The notes: a model not told the origin generated them from the sequence alone. 49,149 bases of DNA from JAGLCY01 sp965369705 (GCA_965369705.1 CBDURF010000003.1:1-49149); one strand, 5' to 3'; counted from the stretch's first letter, positions 1-8,614 are shown. Made by a program: numbers and translations.

Positions 1-30
1 CAGATTCATGGCTTTGACATCCCGAACCAT
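1..30 (-). CDS. Possible 5' end of the next gene in the flagellar operon (partial)
   Basis: On the minus strand an ATG at 30 opens a frame reading MVRDVKAMNL up to the window edge. A purine-rich AGGA lies about ten bases upstream, a little far for a ribosome-binding site. It lies 92 bases beyond the fliJ stop on the same strand, where a further flagellar gene (for example fliK or a motE-like gene) is often found. Ten residues are too few to name a family, and an ATG at 39 in another frame is also possible. Confidence 0.3.
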   Translation of the reverse strand, partial: MVRDVKAMNL

Positions 31-122
31 GAAACATCCATCCTAATTAAAGACGGCCACTTGGAAAATTTCCCGAAACAGGTTTCTCAACTTGTCCGAC
101 ACCACCCGGCAAAAAGGTTCCG

Positions 123-584
123 TCACCGGGAAACCTTGGTCGCCCCGTGCCGAAAAGCACGCACCTGTCCGATTTCATCCATTTCCCTTCTTTCTCTTTT
201 ATCTTGCCCCACCCGCCAGTTTTCCGCCTGCCGATCTCGGAGCCGGGAAAGGACCTCCAGATCCCTCCAGCACTCCGTCAACCGGGACCGGTAGCGGTCC
301 AGATCCTTCACTGCTGTCTGCAGCTGACTGTCCAGATCCTCCCGCAGGTGGTGCAGATGATCTAGCCAGGTGGCTCCCGCGATGAGATCTTGTGCGCGAA
401 GCGTGCGCCCATCCCCAGGGAGCATGGTTCGTGCATGCCGGGCGATGTTGTCGTCGAGTTCGATGATCTGCCTGGAAAAGAGCGCCACACGCCGGTTGGC
501 GCGAGCAACGGCGAGGGAATGTTCATCGACGACCCTTCGCCGGTGTTTCCACACTTTTTCCAACCGGAATTGGAAAGTCCCCAT
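123..584 (-). CDS. fliJ: Flagellar export protein FliJ
   Basis: A 153-residue protein with the FliJ pattern: an N-terminal F-x-F-R-L-E-K-V segment followed by almost continuous charged helix. In the family it is a soluble coiled coil that sits in the FliI ATPase ring, contacts FlhA and helps move export chaperones. The start is the ATG at 584, because it overlaps the fliI stop as TGATG, a usual sign of translational coupling; a GTG one codon upstream is the alternative. It is the last complete gene of block A. FliJ sequences diverge strongly, so the call rests on length, helix content and position directly after fliI. Confidence 0.85.
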   Translation of the reverse strand: MGTFQFRLEKVWKHRRRVVDEHSLAVARANRRVALFSRQIIELDDNIARHARTMLPGDGRTLRAQDLIAGATWLDHLHHLREDLDSQLQTAVKDLDRYRSRLTECWRDLEVLSRLRDRQAENWRVGQDKRERREMDEIGQVRAFRHGATKVSR

Positions 585-1900
585 CACACGACCCCCGTCA
601 GTTGCCGCAGGCCGGACATGGTGTCAGCCGTGGGATGACCTTCCCGCACGCCCTGCGTAAGAAACGTCTTGATTTCGGCTTCGTGTTCCAGCGCCTGGTC
701 CAGGGTTCTATCGGACCCCGCCACGTAGGCACCGATATTGATGAGGTCGCGGTTGTCCTCCAGAGCCTTCAGCCAGGCCATGAGACGGCCGCCGGCCTCG
801 ACGTCATCCGGCCCGACGACGTCGTTTCGCAGCCGGCTGACACTGCCCAGAACGTCAACCGCGGGGTAGTGATGACGCCGGGCCAGGTCACGGCTGAGCA
901 TGATGTGCCCGTCCAGGATCGACCGCATGGCGTCACCGACGGGATCCTGGATGTCGTCGCCTTCGATCAGGACCGAGAAGAACGCGGTCATGGAGTTGAT
1001 GGCCGACCAGCCCGCGCGCTCACACAAACGGGGCAGTGCGGCGAAGACGGACGGCGGGTACCCCTTGGTGGTGGGCGGTTCGCCGGCCGCCAGGCCGATT
1101 TCCCGCAACGCCATGGCATACCGGGTGACCGAATCCATCATGAACAGGACCGATTTGTCGTTTTCCCGGAACGATTCGGCAATCGTCATGGCCGTATCGG
1201 CGCCTTTGGCCCGCAGGACGGCGCTTTCGTCGGAGGTGACCACCACCACCACGCTCCGGGCCAGACCTTCGGGGCCGAGATCCCTCTCCAGGAATTCCTT
1301 CACCTCACGTCCGCGTTCCCCGATCAAGGCCAGAACATTCACCTGGGATTCGGCGTTTCGGGCAAGCATGCCCAGCAGGATGGATTTTCCCACCCCGCTG
1401 CCGGAGAAGATTCCCATCCGCTGCCCACGCACGGTGGTGATCATGCTGTCGATGGAACGGATTCCCGTGCCCAGGATTTCGGCGGATCGTTTCCGTTTCA
1501 ATGGTGGCGGAGGTGCGCCGCCAAGGGCTTGGCGAGGGATGCCGGCCAGGGAAGGACCCCCGTCCAGCGGCCTGCCGAGGCCGTCGATCACACGGCCGAG
1601 CAGAAGGGGCCCGACGGGCACCGTCATCTGCCGGGACACCAGATCCACGCGCCGACCCGTGGCCACGCCCCGAGTGTGCTGGTAGGGCATCACCAGGAGG
1701 GTGTCGTCACGGAAACCGATGACTTCGCTGAGAACGCAGGGTTCATGGCGGCCCGCATGAATGCGGCACAGGGAACCAACAGGAGCGGTCAGGCCCTCCA
1801 CCTCGATGACCATGCCGACGAGATTCCTGACACGGCCCACGGGCCTGATGGTGTCGGCTTTGCGAATGGCTTCGTCGAGATCAGTCCAGATCGGGAACAT
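584..1900 (-). CDS. fliI: Flagellar type III export ATPase FliI
   Basis: A 438-residue ATPase that, in the family, powers export of rod, hook and filament subunits at the base of the flagellum. Visible motifs are the Walker A loop GSGVGKS (about residues 167-173), GERGREV (194-200) and the Walker B strand VLFMMD (251-256) running into SVTRYAMALRE, all typical of FliI/F1-beta proteins. The frame is open further upstream, but the extra stretch has no family character. The ATG at 1900 is preceded by GGAG at six bases and gives the expected length; an adjacent ATG at 1903 is the alternative. It overlaps fliH by 20 bases and fliJ by a TGATG junction. Injectisome ATPases are similar, but the neighbours are all flagellar. 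Confidence 0.96.
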   Translation of the reverse strand: MFPIWTDLDEAIRKADTIRPVGRVRNLVGMVIEVEGLTAPVGSLCRIHAGRHEPCVLSEVIGFRDDTLLVMPYQHTRGVATGRRVDLVSRQMTVPVGPLLLGRVIDGLGRPLDGGPSLAGIPRQALGGAPPPPLKRKRSAEILGTGIRSIDSMITTVRGQRMGIFSGSGVGKSILLGMLARNAESQVNVLALIGERGREVKEFLERDLGPEGLARSVVVVVTSDESAVLRAKGADTAMTIAESFRENDKSVLFMMDSVTRYAMALREIGLAAGEPPTTKGYPPSVFAALPRLCERAGWSAINSMTAFFSVLIEGDDIQDPVGDAMRSILDGHIMLSRDLARRHHYPAVDVLGSVSRLRNDVVGPDDVEAGGRLMAWLKALEDNRDLINIGAYVAGSDRTLDQALEHEAEIKTFLTQGVREGHPTADTMSGLRQLTGVV

Positions 1901-2654
1901 CATTGTCTCCAGGGCTTGCGGGCACCAGGGTGCCCGCGCCGGCCAGGGTCTCCTCGACGATTTCCGCCAAAGCGTCAACCTGGCGAGATAGAGTCGCGTC
2001 CCACTCCCGTTTCCCCGCGCGGATCCTACAGCCGCCCTTCTCCACGCGCCGGTCGTGAACCACCGTTCCAATGCGGAGCCGGGTCATCAAATCGGGATTG
2101 TTTTCCAAGAGATTCGCATCCTCGGGATGGAGAATCACCGTCAGCGGATTTGCGTCCCGGACCTTGAACAGGGCGATTTCCAGGGTGCGGGTCAGGAAAT
2201 CCGGGTCCACTTCCACTGTGTCCCGGATGATCTTGCGAGCCAGGGCGAGCGCCAGCCCAGCGGCCTCCACGGCAATCTCCTGCTTTTCCAGGGCCAGCCC
2301 CGCGGAAAATTCCCGGCTCCAGTTGTCAAGCTTGGCGGCGGACTCTGCCCGCACCGTCGCCAGTTCCGTTTGATGTCCCCGGCGGAGTTCACCTTCCCGG
2401 GTTTCAAATTCAGCCAGCAGCATACCGCGGGCATTTTCCAGCAATTCGTCCTTTTCCGTCTGGTTCATGAGGTCCCAGAGTGAAGTGCAGCCGGTCAGGC
2501 CGAGGTCCTTTTCGAACTTGGGATTATCTACGGCAGGAACCTCACCCAGCGTCGCAAGGGAGGCGGTGACCGACTCGAAAGAAAGGAGGGAATTCCCGGC
2601 TGGCCGGGTTGGTTCCTGGTTGCTGTCAAAGGGTTCAGGGCACCATTTCCGCAT
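1881..2654 (-). CDS. fliH: Flagellar assembly protein FliH
   Basis: A 257-residue protein matching FliH: a low-complexity N-terminus, a long charged coiled coil (about residues 65-130), then a C-terminal domain with the family-like segments ALARKIIRDTVEVDP and GGCRIRAG. In the family it forms the stalk that regulates FliI and tethers it to the C-ring. The ATG at 2654 is the only start in this frame near the fliG stop and overlaps the in-frame 3' remnant of fliG by 20 bases. Its spacing to AGGG is long (about 11 bases), so translation may depend on ribosomes finishing fliG. If so, the fliG stop codon at 2869 could also lower FliH production. Confidence 0.88.
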   Translation of the reverse strand: MRKWCPEPFDSNQEPTRPAGNSLLSFESVTASLATLGEVPAVDNPKFEKDLGLTGCTSLWDLMNQTEKDELLENARGMLLAEFETREGELRRGHQTELATVRAESAAKLDNWSREFSAGLALEKQEIAVEAAGLALALARKIIRDTVEVDPDFLTRTLEIALFKVRDANPLTVILHPEDANLLENNPDLMTRLRIGTVVHDRRVEKGGCRIRAGKREWDATLSRQVDALAEIVEETLAGAGTLVPASPGDNDVPDLD

Positions 2655-2868
2655 CCTTGCTGCCCTTTCCGATGTTGATGGTGCTGTTCTCCTCCAGATT
2701 TCGAATCACTTCCACAATCCGTTTCTGAGCTTCCTCCACTTCGGCCAAACGCACGGGTCCCATGTAGTCCATGTCCTCCATGATGCCCTGGGCAGCCCGT
2801 TTGGACATGTTCCCGAACACCTTGTCGCGGATCTCGCTCGTGGCGCCCTTGAGGGCCAGGGTCAGTTC
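2635..2868 (-). pseudogene. fliG: In-frame 3' part of fliG beyond the TAG codon
   Basis: These 77 codons continue the fliG frame after the TAG at 2869-2871 and end in TGA. They encode the FliG C-terminal torque domain, including LTLALKGA, NMSKRAAQGIMEDMDYMGPV and RLAEVEEAQKRIV, the region with the charged residues that face MotA in known FliG proteins. The sequence shows no decay: no further stop, no frameshift and family-level conservation. That fits a very recent mutation, an assembly base error or readthrough better than an old pseudogene. The first internal ATG (2820) has no clear ribosome-binding site, so a separately translated C-terminal fragment is unlikely. Confidence 0.85.
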
Positions 2869-3636
2869 CTAGCCGTCGATTTCCTTGAGGATCTCCTGGA
2901 TGTGGCCGTCGTTGAGCAGAACGATGTCCTCGAACACGAACATGAGGTTGTTCACCTCGTTTGCGACTTCGTCGTCGATTTCCCTCATTTCGTCGAGGAT
3001 CTCCTGCCAGACGTCGCGGTCCACCTCGTTGAGGATGTCCGCCACCTGTTTGCGTCCCCCGTATTTGGCCTCCTTGGCCGACAGTTCACCCTGGAGCTGC
3101 CCAGCCAAAACTTGTTCGACAGCCTTGAGTGTCTCGACGTTGGGCGCCTCCAGGATTGCCATGCGGTGGGCGATGTCCCCCTGCATGTCGGCCGGCATCA
3201 GGGCCAGAATCGGACCACTGGCCCGGGGATCCATGTGGGCCAGGACCACGGCGGCGGTCTGGGGATGTTCGTTGCGCAGATAGTTGGCGATGGTGACCGG
3301 ATCAACGTCCTTCAAATGCTCGAAACTCTTGATTTCGCTGTAACTGGTGACGCGGCTGAGCATCGAGGTCGCCCGGCGGGCGCCGAAACCCGCTTCCAGG
3401 ATCTGCTTGGCCATTTCCTCGCCTCCGATGGCGATGCCGGAGATCTGGCCGCTGCTGGCGATGAAATCGTTAAGGGTCTTCTTCTTCTCGTTGAATCCCA
3501 CCGGGCCCATGCCGGCGATGGAATGGGTCAGTTCCTCCACCATATTCTCGGGAAGTTGGGACAGGACCTTGCCGCCCACCTCGGGCCCGAGGGTCATCAG
3601 GAAGACAGCGGCTTTCCGTACTGCGTTATCGGTCAC
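2869..3636 (-). CDS. fliG: Flagellar motor switch protein FliG, cut by an in-frame TAG at codon 256
   Basis: FliG links the MS ring (FliF) to FliM and carries the torque-generating surface met by the stator. The open part (255 residues) has the N-terminal FliF-binding domain, the middle-domain EHPQ motif (RNEHPQTAAVVLAHMDP) and the hydrophobic NLMFVFEDI segment, all well conserved. It then meets TAG at 2869-2871. The same frame continues at once with ELTLALKGATSEIRDK and runs to 2635, giving 333 codons in all, the normal FliG length. FliG proteins usually have a residue such as Gln here, so a CAG-to-TAG change is the simplest reading. As written, the product lacks the charged ridge. It starts 11 bases inside fliF. 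Confidence 0.9.
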   Translation of the reverse strand: MTDNAVRKAAVFLMTLGPEVGGKVLSQLPENMVEELTHSIAGMGPVGFNEKKKTLNDFIASSGQISGIAIGGEEMAKQILEAGFGARRATSMLSRVTSYSEIKSFEHLKDVDPVTIANYLRNEHPQTAAVVLAHMDPRASGPILALMPADMQGDIAHRMAILEAPNVETLKAVEQVLAGQLQGELSAKEAKYGGRKQVADILNEVDRDVWQEILDEMREIDDEVANEVNNLMFVFEDIVLLNDGHIQEILKEIDG

Positions 3637-5158
3637 TGGAGTCCCCCACCGTTTCCTTCGGCGCGTTGCCGAGGTTCATTTCATGGATCCAGGATTGCAC
3701 CACGTCGGCCACCCGGTCCGGATTTTCCGACGCGTAGTCCTTGATGTCGTTGATGACCTGGTCGTCCATGTCGGGAATTCCTTCGAAGTGTTCGGTGTCC
3801 TTGCGGTCCACGGCGGATGGGATTCGGGAGCGGGTCTGCGGGATATCCATGTCCAACAATCCCGTCAACCCCTTGCGCAGGCCCAGCAAGACAATCCCGA
3901 ACATCAAGAACAGGAAGGCCTTCCCCCCGTATTGGGTGACCAGCCGCATCCAATTCGGAGCGAAGAGGACGGGCTCGGATGTCTCTGGCCGCGGGAACTG
4001 CATGTTGACGATTTCAATCTGGTCCCCTCTCGCGGTATCGAGACCCACCGCGGTCTGAACGATGCGCTGCAGCTGGGTCACCTCTTCCTCGGTCAGCGGG
4101 AGGTAGAGTGGGGCGGCGCCGTCCTGGGCCGCTTCATAGTGTCCATCCACGAACACGGCCACCGAAAGGCGCTTGACCCCGCCCGTTTGCCCCACGATGT
4201 GCTCCACCGTCCGGTTGATCTCGTAGTTGGTGGTGCTGTTCTCGTCGGTGCCGCCGGTCTGGGGATCCGTGGTTTCGTTCCTGACCTCGCTGCGCACCAC
4301 GGTGTTCTGGGGATCGTAGAGTTCCCGTTCCCGGTCGATCTTTTCGAAATTCAAAGTGGCGTCCACCTGGATGATGGATCGGCCGGGGCCCAGAACGCGA
4401 TCGAGCATGACTCCGGCTTTTTGGGCGAGATAACTCTCCACCTCTTTCCGCAGCGCCAGCTGGTCCTCGGTCCGACCCGTGTCGCCGTCCTTGATTTCCT
4501 GCGACAGGACCGTGCCGAACTGATCGATGACGGTGACCTGCTCCGCAGTCAGATTCTCCACGCTGCCGGCCACCAGGCTCTGGATGCCCGCGATCCGGTG
4601 CCCCTCCAGCCGCGCGCCCCGTCCGAGCTGAAGTACGACGCTGGCCGTGGCGGGAGCGTCCAGTTTTTTGAAGATCGAGGGTTTGGGCAGCACGAGATGG
4701 ACTCTCGCTGACTGGATTCCTTGCAGTGACTCAATGGTTTTGGTCAGTTCGCCTTCAAGGGCCCGCTTGAAGTTGACGTTTTGCAGGAATTCCGTGAGAC
4801 CGTACTGCTGGCCGTCGAAGATCTCGAAGCCCACCGTCCCGCTGGAGGGGACTCCCTTGCCCGCCAGATCCACGCGCAGGCGGTGGACGGTCTTGCTGGG
4901 CACCAGGATGGTCGTACCCCCGTTGGTCAACTCGGCGTTGACATCCTGCTTGGCCAACTCTTCAAGGGCCACGGCTGCGTCTGTGGGGCTGAGATTCGTG
5001 AACAAAACGGCTGTTTCTTCCTTCTGCAGCCACAGGGAGAATACTGCGATGCTGATCACGCTGGCGGTGGCCACCGCCCCGAGCAGGACCTTCTGGTTGA
5101 AGGACAGTCCCCCGAAGCGGGCCTTGATGTTGTCCGTCACGTTCATGATTCCGTCCAC
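3626..5158 (-). CDS. fliF: Flagellar MS-ring protein FliF
   Basis: A 510-residue integral membrane protein that in the family assembles into the MS ring, the base on which the basal body and export gate are built. A transmembrane helix lies at about residues 25-43 and a second at about 425-445. Between them are the ring-building domains with ETAVLFTNLSPTDAA and the conserved RVHLVLPKPSIF segment. The C-terminal tail, ending in an acidic segment, is the expected FliG-binding region. The start is taken as GTG at 5158 because GAGG lies seven bases upstream; ATG at 5146 is the alternative. It overlaps fliG by 11 bases. Confidence 0.97.
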   Translation of the reverse strand: MDGIMNVTDNIKARFGGLSFNQKVLLGAVATASVISIAVFSLWLQKEETAVLFTNLSPTDAAVALEELAKQDVNAELTNGGTTILVPSKTVHRLRVDLAGKGVPSSGTVGFEIFDGQQYGLTEFLQNVNFKRALEGELTKTIESLQGIQSARVHLVLPKPSIFKKLDAPATASVVLQLGRGARLEGHRIAGIQSLVAGSVENLTAEQVTVIDQFGTVLSQEIKDGDTGRTEDQLALRKEVESYLAQKAGVMLDRVLGPGRSIIQVDATLNFEKIDRERELYDPQNTVVRSEVRNETTDPQTGGTDENSTTNYEINRTVEHIVGQTGGVKRLSVAVFVDGHYEAAQDGAAPLYLPLTEEEVTQLQRIVQTAVGLDTARGDQIEIVNMQFPRPETSEPVLFAPNWMRLVTQYGGKAFLFLMFGIVLLGLRKGLTGLLDMDIPQTRSRIPSAVDRKDTEHFEGIPDMDDQVINDIKDYASENPDRVADVVQSWIHEMNLGNAPKETVGDSSDR

Positions 5159-5191
5159 TGCACTACCTCAAATCCCGGGTTCAGAAGGCAT

Positions 5192-5494
5192 TTAAACCTG
5201 CATGCGCATGATTTCCTGGTAGGACTCCAGCAATTTGTTCCTGATCTCCAGTAGCAACTCGAAGGCCAGCTGGGATTCCTTGGCCGCGATCATGACGTCA
5301 TGGACCTCGGTCACCTCCCCGGTGACCATCTGCTCCACCAGGTCTTCCCGCCGGATCTGGAGGTCGTTGACCTCCGCCACCGCGTTTTTCAGCTGCTCGG
5401 CGAAGGGGGTGCGGGGAGCCTGCGTGTTCCCCACGTGCCCGTAGGCCGCGCGTGGATCGATGGATCCCAGGGATTTGATGCTGCCGATGGCCAT
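5192..5494 (-). CDS. fliE: Flagellar hook-basal body complex protein FliE
   Basis: A 100-residue protein with the FliE signature in its C-terminal half: VTGEVTEVHDVMIAAKESQLAFELLLEIRNKLLESYQEIMRMQV (quoted only as key pieces: EVHDVMIAAKES, AFELLLEIRNKLLE, YQEIMRMQV). In the family FliE sits at the junction of the MS ring and the rod and is an early export substrate. The ATG at 5494 has GAGGAAATGAC directly upstream. It stands between flgC and fliF, the usual order flgB-flgC-fliE-fliF. Confidence 0.96.
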   Translation of the reverse strand: MAIGSIKSLGSIDPRAAYGHVGNTQAPRTPFAEQLKNAVAEVNDLQIRREDLVEQMVTGEVTEVHDVMIAAKESQLAFELLLEIRNKLLESYQEIMRMQV

Positions 5495-5539
5495 GTCATT
5501 TCCTCGCTTCGGTCAAGAGGCCGGACCGTCCGGCCCTGC

Positions 5540-6043
5540 TCAGATCTTGAGAGCGTCGTTGAACATGTCCTTGGCCGTCTGGACCGCGCTCACGTTGGCT
5601 TCGTAGGCCCTGCTGGCCGTGATCATGTCAACCATTTCGGTGATCGGATTGACGTTGGGCATCAGGACATAGCCCTGTTCGTCGGCGTCCGGGTGACCGG
5701 GTTCATAGACCACCCTGAATTCGGAGGAATCCAGGGCCACCGCCACCTCGCTGGTGAGCCCGCCGCCGGCCAGGACCGTGGTCCGGGCCGTCTCGCCCAG
5801 GTGGGCCGGATGAGTGCGGGCCAGGCGATTATCCACCGCATACCCCATGTTCACGTCGTGCCTTTTCAGCTTATCGCCAAGAACCTGTGCGAAAATGGCC
5901 CGTTGCCGGCGGTACGGGGTGCCGTCGGCCGTGCGGGTGGTTTCGGCGTTCGCCAGGTTCCGGGCCACCACGTCCATCTTGGTGCGTTGGCCCCGCAGGC
6001 CGGAGGCGCTGATCTTGATGGCGCTGAATAATCCGTCACTCAT
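5540..6043 (-). CDS. flgC: Flagellar proximal rod protein FlgC
   Basis: A 167-residue rod protein. The N-terminus KISASGLRGQRTKMDVVARN followed by LANAETT is the flagellar rod/hook motif, and the C-terminus (NPITEMVDMITASRAYEANV) is the matching helix that packs with it in the rod. A VVYEPGHPDADEQGYVLMPN segment is typical of FlgC. It is exported by the flagellar type III apparatus and has no Sec signal peptide. It lies 15 bases after flgB in the same operon. Its length is slightly above the 130-150 residues common in the family. Confidence 0.96.
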   Translation of the reverse strand: MSDGLFSAIKISASGLRGQRTKMDVVARNLANAETTRTADGTPYRRQRAIFAQVLGDKLKRHDVNMGYAVDNRLARTHPAHLGETARTTVLAGGGLTSEVAVALDSSEFRVVYEPGHPDADEQGYVLMPNVNPITEMVDMITASRAYEANVSAVQTAKDMFNDALKI

Positions 6044-6058
6044 GTTTCGTCTCCCTGT

Positions 6059-6469
6059 TTACCGGATCTGACCCTTGATCGCGCCCCGCAGCACGTTGTA
6101 GCGCATGCTCAGAAGCCTGGTGGCCATGCGGTAGCTGAGATCGTTGGTCGCCAGGTTCGTCATCTCAAGATCGATGTCGACGTTGTTCACCCCGTTGTCG
6201 AAATCCCCGGCAGCTTCCACAATTTCATCCCGGGCCGCCCCGATATCCTGGGCGCCGATGGGCAGGTGATTTCGGTGAGTCCGGTACCCCCGGAGCCTCA
6301 TCTGCTCGAGGGTCAGCATCTCCTCGAATTTCAGACGCTGGGCCTGGTAACCCGGAGTTTCCACGTTGCTGATGTTCTGAGCGGTGACCTGATGTCGGCG
6401 TCCGTAGACGTCGACCGCCTTTTTAAGGACCGCCAAATGCTCCTGGTCGAACAATCCCGTCTTGATCAT
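6059..6469 (-). CDS. flgB: Flagellar proximal rod protein FlgB
   Basis: A 136-residue rod subunit. It has the family motif QNISNVETPGYQAQRLKFEEML near the N-terminus (key part NISNVETPGY) and the closing helix MTNLATNDLSYRMATRLLSM. FlgB and FlgC together form the proximal rod in known flagella. Its ATG at 6469 lies just after the stop of the upstream response regulator (6474), with four bases between them, so the activator and the first structural gene are probably co-translated. Confidence 0.95.
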   Translation of the reverse strand: MIKTGLFDQEHLAVLKKAVDVYGRRHQVTAQNISNVETPGYQAQRLKFEEMLTLEQMRLRGYRTHRNHLPIGAQDIGAARDEIVEAAGDFDNGVNNVDIDLEMTNLATNDLSYRMATRLLSMRYNVLRGAIKGQIR

Positions 6470-6473
6470 CGGT

Positions 6474-7847
6474 TCATCCCGGAATCTCCATGCCCATGTC
6501 GGAATAGAGATTCAATTTGTTACGCAGTGTGCGAACGCTGATACCCAGCTCATTGGCAGCCCGAGTCCGGTTGCCGCGTGTGTTGGCCAGTTTCCGGAGT
6601 ATCAATTCCCGTTCCATGTCCTTGAGGGTCATGTCGGACGAGGAGCCCAGGTAGGTATCGGTGGAATCCATCTCGTCGGACAGCCCGAGGACCTCCTCAT
6701 CCAGACGCCCGGAATTCGAGAGAATGACCGCCCTCTCGATGACGTTCTGAAGTTGCCGCACGTTCCCGGGCCAATCCATTCCCATCAGGCGGCGCATGGC
6801 GTCTTCGGTCAGCTCCATGAGTGGTTTGTTGTTCTCCGCGCAGAAATTCTGACAGAAATGCCGGGCAAGAAGGGGAATGTCGTCCTTGTGTTCCCTGAGT
6901 GGCACGATGTGCAAGGGGATGACATTCAGGCGGAAATACAGATCCTCGCGGAAATTGCGGGCCTTGATCTCTTGTCGGAGGTTGCAGTTGGTGGTTGCGA
7001 TGATGCGGACATCCGACCGGGTGGCGTACCGGGCCCCCAGCCGCATGAATTCCCGTTCCTGCAGGACCCGCAAAAGTTTGGCCTGCATGGCGAAGGGCAT
7101 TTCACTGATCTCGTCCAGGAGCAGGGTGCCGCCGTCGGCCAGTTCGAATTTTCCTTTCCGCGACTGCACCGCCCCGGTGAAGGCCCCCCTCTCGTACCCG
7201 AAGAGTTCCGCTTCAAGGAGTGATTCGGGGATGGCCGCGCAATTGATGCGGATGAACGGGCCGTCCTTGCGCCCCCCGGATTCGTGAATGGCCCGGGCCA
7301 CGATTTCCTTGCCGGTGCCGCTTTCGCCCTGCAGCAGGACCGTGCCCCGCGAATCGGCGATCATGTCGATTTTTTCCCGGAGTTGGGCCATGGCCGGATG
7401 ATTTCCCAGCAGGCCGTGTTTTTCGGCCCGGTCCACCAGGTTGGCGCGCAGGTTCGTGTTTTCCCGGTGAAGCTGCCGTATCGTGAAAGTCCGCTCCAGC
7501 ACGTGGTCCAGCTGGTCGAGTCCGAAGGGTTTGCAGATGTAATCCTCGGCTCCGTTTCTGGTGGCCTTGACGGCCTGCTCGACGGTGCCGAAGGCCGTCA
7601 TCAGGACCACGGAGGGATGGTAGTCGAGACGATCCCGGATGTCGCGGAGCAGCTCCATGCCTCCGCCGCCCGGCATCTGGACATCGGACAGGACGAGGTC
7701 GAACCTCTCCTGCCGCAACAGGGCCAGGGCTTCGGTCCCATTGGCGGCCGTGTGCACGTTATAACGGTCCGCCAGCGAGGATTTCAGGAAATCCCGCATG
7801 GTGCGTTCGTCATCCACCACCAGTATGGTCGGCTTCCTAGTCATCAT
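6474..7847 (-). CDS. Sigma-54-dependent response regulator, FlrC/FlgR type
   Basis: A 457-residue NtrC-family activator. The receiver domain (about 1-125) has acidic residues D12 and D13, phospho-acceptor D55 in LVLSDVQMPG and the lysine in YICKPF. The AAA+ domain (about 145-385) has Walker A GESGTGKE, the canonical sigma-54 contact loop GAFTGA and Walker B GGTLLLDEISEM. The Fis-type helix-turn-helix ends the protein (NRTRAANELGISVRTLRNKL). GGAGG stands eight bases before ATG 7847. It follows its likely partner kinase and precedes flgB, so it probably switches on the sigma-54 flagellar promoters seen in this window. The exact orthologue (FlrC, FleR, FlgR) cannot be fixed by sequence alone. 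Confidence 0.93.
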   Translation of the reverse strand: MMTRKPTILVVDDERTMRDFLKSSLADRYNVHTAANGTEALALLRQERFDLVLSDVQMPGGGGMELLRDIRDRLDYHPSVVLMTAFGTVEQAVKATRNGAEDYICKPFGLDQLDHVLERTFTIRQLHRENTNLRANLVDRAEKHGLLGNHPAMAQLREKIDMIADSRGTVLLQGESGTGKEIVARAIHESGGRKDGPFIRINCAAIPESLLEAELFGYERGAFTGAVQSRKGKFELADGGTLLLDEISEMPFAMQAKLLRVLQEREFMRLGARYATRSDVRIIATTNCNLRQEIKARNFREDLYFRLNVIPLHIVPLREHKDDIPLLARHFCQNFCAENNKPLMELTEDAMRRLMGMDWPGNVRQLQNVIERAVILSNSGRLDEEVLGLSDEMDSTDTYLGSSSDMTLKDMERELILRKLANTRGNRTRAANELGISVRTLRNKLNLYSDMGMEIPG

Positions 7848-7897
7848 GTCCCTTTCCTCCGGGGCAGGTTCATCGGCCGGCCCGGCATGCTCCGCTC

Positions 7898-8614
7898 TCA
7901 GACGACCTCCGCCACTTCCAGATGCACCCGCGTGCCCCGGCCTTCTTCACTTTCCAGGCTCCAGGTCAGCCCGTACATGGTCATCAAAGTGTCCACCCTG
8001 GTCAGACCCACGCCATGGTGGTCGTCCTTGGTGGTGATGAACGGGTTGGGCGCCAGGGCAGCCAGTTTCGGCTCCATGCCGCATCCGTTGTCCCGGATAT
8101 CCAGGAAGATGCGGCCGCCGGGATGCGTCATTCCGGAAATCTCCACCCTCACGTCCTGCGAGACCGGGTCGGCGCTTTCGGCGCAATTTTTCAGGATCTC
8201 CTTCAACATGAGCGCGAGATCAGCCGCCGGTAGTCTGATTTCCCCGCTGGGAATGGTGCCCAGGCCCAGGTCGAGTCCTATCTGGTCGGCCGCGACAGCG
8301 GAGGCCGTTTCAGCAACGAACCGGGGCAGGTCCACGCCTGTGTCCGGATTCCTTCGCCCACGAGTCAGATCACCCACCGACCGGAAGATGTCCTCCATCC
8401 GTTCGACCTCGCGAATGATCTTGCGGGCCCACAGGCCGGCTTGGCCGCCCGCGCCCTCCCGGTCCGCGATGAGACTGGCGTACCCCTTGATTCCGCAAAG
8501 GGTGTTGCTGGTCTTGTGTAGATAACCGACCAGAAGACGCTGATCCGGGCGATGGTCGGGATCAATCATCCGGTCCGGCTGTGCGGGATGTTCCTGCCTC
8601 GAAATCACCGACAT
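7898..8614 (-). CDS. Soluble sensor histidine kinase, FlrB/FlgS-like
   Basis: A 238-residue kinase with almost nothing but the catalytic core. The dimerisation/phospho-acceptor helix contains LHKTSNTLCGIKGYASLI with the candidate phospho-histidine. The ATPase domain has an N-box (EILKNCAESAD), DNGCGM, and the G2-type segment KDDHHGVGLTRV. No membrane helix, PAS or HAMP domain is visible, so it must sense a cytoplasmic signal or act through a partner. The frame extends 67 codons upstream, but those overlap the previous gene; the ATG at 8614 forms a TGATG junction with the preceding stop and is preferred. It directly precedes the activator at 6474-7847, its probable target. Confidence 0.88.
   Translation of the reverse strand: MSVISRQEHPAQPDRMIDPDHRPDQRLLVGYLHKTSNTLCGIKGYASLIADREGAGGQAGLWARKIIREVERMEDIFRSVGDLTRGRRNPDTGVDLPRFVAETASAVAADQIGLDLGLGTIPSGEIRLPAADLALMLKEILKNCAESADPVSQDVRVEISGMTHPGGRIFLDIRDNGCGMEPKLAALAPNPFITTKDDHHGVGLTRVDTLMTMYGLTWSLESEEGRGTRVHLEVAEVV

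Noticed and set aside
602..2167. Long open frame on the plus strand opposite fliI/fliH
   Set aside because: It is antisense to well-conserved genes and its composition (His/Gly/Arg-rich) is that of a GC-rich shadow frame. Many others, such as 37041-38660 on the minus strand, were dismissed for the same reason.
2869..2871. Genome-wide reassignment of TAG to Gln
   Set aside because: TAG terminates fliD, flgF, flgG, flgH, flgI, flgJ, the monohaem cytochrome and the barrel gene at their normal C-termini, and no other gene here has an internal TAG.
584..5494. An injectisome (virulence type III secretion) locus instead of a flagellum
   Set aside because: FliI, FliH, FliF and FliG have injectisome relatives, but rod, ring, hook-junction, cap and flagellin genes occur in the same locus.
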